This document shows, piece by piece, positions 1 to 7,419 of a stretch of DNA of 7,419 nt (positions are counted from its first letter, which is position 1; each line of letters starts with the position of its first letter). Origin of the DNA: Aquificaceae bacterium (lineage in GTDB: Bacteria > Aquificota > Aquificia > Aquificales > Aquificaceae); assembly GCA_015487365.1 (NCBI GenBank), contig WFPT01000034.1, forward strand, positions 1 through 7,419, written 5' to 3'. The notes under the pieces were generated by a model. The model did not search any database. It was not told the origin of the DNA and was given only the letters and a program-made list of their open reading frames with translations. Position numbers and translations under genes: made by a program.

Positions 1-6229
<6,229 letters not shown>

Positions 6230-6239
6230 CGGTAAATTA

Positions 6240-6247
6240 TATATTAT
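6240..6247 (+). promoter_or_regulatory. Possible overlapping -10 element for the divergent kinase gene
   Basis: On the plus strand two overlapping -10-like hexamers, TATATT (6240-6245) and TATTAT (6242-6247), occupy almost the same base pairs as the rpoB -10. Either would place the start of transcription at about 6252-6254, only 2-4 nt before the GTG at 6256, so the kinase mRNA would also be nearly leaderless. No good -35 box is visible upstream, within the rpoB 5' coding region (TAATCA at 6217-6222 is the nearest, a 3 of 6 match). This is therefore a weak call that rests on AT-richness and position. The kinase may instead be expressed from a promoter inside rpoB on the antisense strand. Confidence 0.3.
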
Positions 6248-6272
6248 AGCACGGGGTGAGGGCAATAGGCAA
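6243..6272 (-). promoter_or_regulatory. Predicted housekeeping sigma promoter of the rpoB-rpoC operon
   Basis: On the minus strand the -10 hexamer is a perfect TATAAT (6248 down to 6243), preceded by TGC, giving the extended -10 form TGnTATAAT. A -35 candidate TTGCCT (6272 down to 6267) matches TTGACA at four of six positions, with an 18-bp spacer. Counting from the -10, transcription should begin near 6236, leaving only about 7 nt before the rpoB ATG at 6229. The mRNA would be almost leaderless, which fits the absence of a ribosome-binding site. The -35 box lies inside the first codons of the divergent kinase gene. Confidence 0.65.
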
Positions 6273-7419
6273 GCTCCTTGAAAGTAGCATAAGGACAAAG
6301 CTTTCCCTTACCTTCTTCGTGGTAATCTTCCTTTCATCAATACCCATAACCTACACCTCCTTAGGATTCTTAGAAAGGATTATATACAACAGGACCAAGG
6401 AGGAAGTCCTAACCTACCTAAAAAGTAAAGGGGAAGAGGTTAAAAGGAGCCTTAAAGAGGGGGACACTAAACTTATGGAGGGGCTTTCAAGGTTTTTACT
6501 GAGCTCAAGGATGGTAGAGGGTATTTCCTTTGAAAGGGGGGTAAGGGTTTTTTACAGGGAGGGGAGATTAAGTAGGCCTATAACCGTTAAGTTTGAGGGT
6601 GGGCAGGTCAGGTTTTCCATAGACTTAGGGAAAATAAGGGGGGATTTAAGGGGAGTCTTTTTAAAGGTTCTGATAACCTCGGGAGCTTTATCCCTGATAG
6701 GGATACTTATTGGCCTTTTAATCTCTTACAGGATTAATTCAAGGTTAAAGAGGATAATAGAGGAGGCGGAAAGGGTGAGCAGGGAAGGTTTAAGGGCTTT
6801 AAAGAGGGTTGAGTTTTTGGAAAGGGACGAGATAAACGAGCTGGCTCAAATAGTTTATAGGAGTTACTCCTCCTTAAAGACTTACATAGAAAACATAAGG
6901 TTTGCCCAAAGCTTTTACGAGTCCCTCTTAGAAAACATAGGGGACGTGGTCCTGGCCCTTGGAAAGGATGGGAGGATATACTACTCAAACCCAAAGGTAA
7001 AGGAGCTAGGTTACAGCCAAAACTCCCTAATAGGTAGGCGCTTTTTAGTCTTGCTGAAAGAAAGGAGGAGGGAGGTTTGGAGCAGGTTCTTGAAGGAAAA
7101 GGACTTCCTGGTGGAGGCAAAGGTCAGGAGGAGGGATGGCTCCTTTATATTTGGACTTTTAAACTTTACCTACTCTGAGGAATTTAGGATTTTAACCATA
7201 ACCGACATTACCAACTTAAAGGCCATGGAGGAGAAGATTAGGAAGATGGAAATCCTATCCCTTTTGGGGGAAATGACCGCAAACCTATCCCACGAACTAA
7301 AAAATGCCATAGCACCCCTAAAACTTTTAAGCTCGTTAAAGGAGTGGTCGGAGGAGGACGTTGCGGTAATAAGGCGCTCTGTAAATAGGATTGATGAGAT
7401 AATAAACGAATTCTTTGCC
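6256..7419 (+). CDS. Membrane-bound sensor histidine kinase with HAMP-like and PAS domains (partial, 3' end outside window)
   Basis: First 388 codons of a two-component sensor kinase. TM1 is at about residues 16-38, a short extracytoplasmic segment of about 95 residues follows, and TM2 is at about 134-157. Next come a HAMP-like linker (159-212, containing RDEINELAQ), a PAS domain (about 217-320, with [17 protein letters not shown] and the closing [15 protein letters not shown]), and the dimerisation/phosphoacceptor domain with the H-box [12 protein letters not shown] (344-355), His346 being the predicted autophosphorylation site. The ATP-binding N, G1, F and G2 boxes lie beyond the edge. The HELKN-x-x-x-PL form of the H-box recalls NtrY/NtrB-type kinases, but the substrate and signal cannot be told. 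The GTG at 6256-6258 is the only start that keeps TM1 whole; an in-frame TAG sits at 6247-6249. No clear ribosome-binding site is seen. AGG-rich codon use matches rpoBC, so there is no sign of recent transfer. The gene diverges from rpoB across 26 bp. A partner response regulator would be expected downstream, out of view. Confidence 0.9.
   Translation, partial: MRAIGKLLESSIRTKLSLTFFVVIFLSSIPITYTSLGFLERIIYNRTKEEVLTYLKSKGEEVKRSLKEGDTKLMEGLSRFLLSSRMVEGISFERGVRVFYREGRLSRPITVKFEGGQVRFSIDLGKIRGDLRGVFLKVLITSGALSLIGILIGLLISYRINSRLKRIIEEAERVSREGLRALKRVEFLERDEINELAQIVYRSYSSLKTYIENIRFAQSFYESLLENIGDVVLALGKDGRIYYSNPKVKELGYSQNSLIGRRFLVLLKERRREVWSRFLKEKDFLVEAKVRRRDGSFIFGLLNFTYSEEFRILTITDITNLKAMEEKIRKMEILSLLGEMTANLSHELKNAIAPLKLLSSLKEWSEEDVAVIRRSVNRIDEIINEFFA

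Noticed and set aside
6230..6298. An in-frame upstream TTG that would extend RpoB by 23 residues
   Set aside because: The extension has no family similarity, contains the extended -10 promoter itself and has no ribosome-binding site. Similarity to RpoB begins just after the ATG at 6229.
6734..7120. A minus-strand open frame of 128 codons
   Set aside because: It is antisense to the HAMP and PAS part of the kinase; its Pro/Ser/Leu-rich translation is the typical shadow of AGG- and GAG-rich coding DNA.

Overview
The window looks like a chromosomal piece of a thermophilic bacterium of the Aquificales (Aquifex, Hydrogenobacter or Thermocrinis type). The evidence is the sequence character of the RNA polymerase subunits, including a large extra helical block in the N-terminal third of beta-prime. 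It is supported by moderate-to-low GC, very purine-rich coding strands and arginine written almost entirely as AGG. The genus cannot be fixed by eye.

Layout: from the left edge to 1812, on the minus strand, lies the N-terminal 604 codons of rpoC (beta-prime), cut by the window edge just after the catalytic NADFDGDQM motif. It overlaps by 8 nt the complete rpoB gene (beta, 1474 aa, 1805-6229, minus strand). The two form a translationally coupled operon, and rpoC has a strong Shine-Dalgarno sequence inside the end of rpoB. A gap of only 26 bp (6230-6255) separates the rpoB start from a divergent plus-strand gene. That gene (6256 to the right edge, 388 codons, 3' end outside the window) encodes a membrane-bound sensor histidine kinase with two transmembrane helices, a HAMP-like linker, a PAS domain and the phospho-accepting H-box.

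The short divergent gap is the most interesting piece of DNA here. On the minus strand it carries a perfect extended -10 element (TGCTATAAT) with a plausible -35 box. This would start the rpoBC mRNA only about 7 nt before the rpoB ATG, and no ribosome-binding site is present. AT-rich -10-like hexamers on the opposite strand overlap the same spot and could start a nearly leaderless kinase mRNA. The usual upstream neighbours of rpoB (rplJ-rplL) are absent at this point.

The proteins also contain lineage-type insertions: a four-cysteine zinc-ribbon-like insert near the beta N-terminus, an E. coli-like large insertion after the beta flap, and about 120 extra residues in the beta-prime clamp region. 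Otherwise this is core transcription machinery plus a sensor kinase. I see no mobile element, CRISPR array, RNA gene, terminator or wholly novel system. No stretch longer than 300 bases is without a gene.
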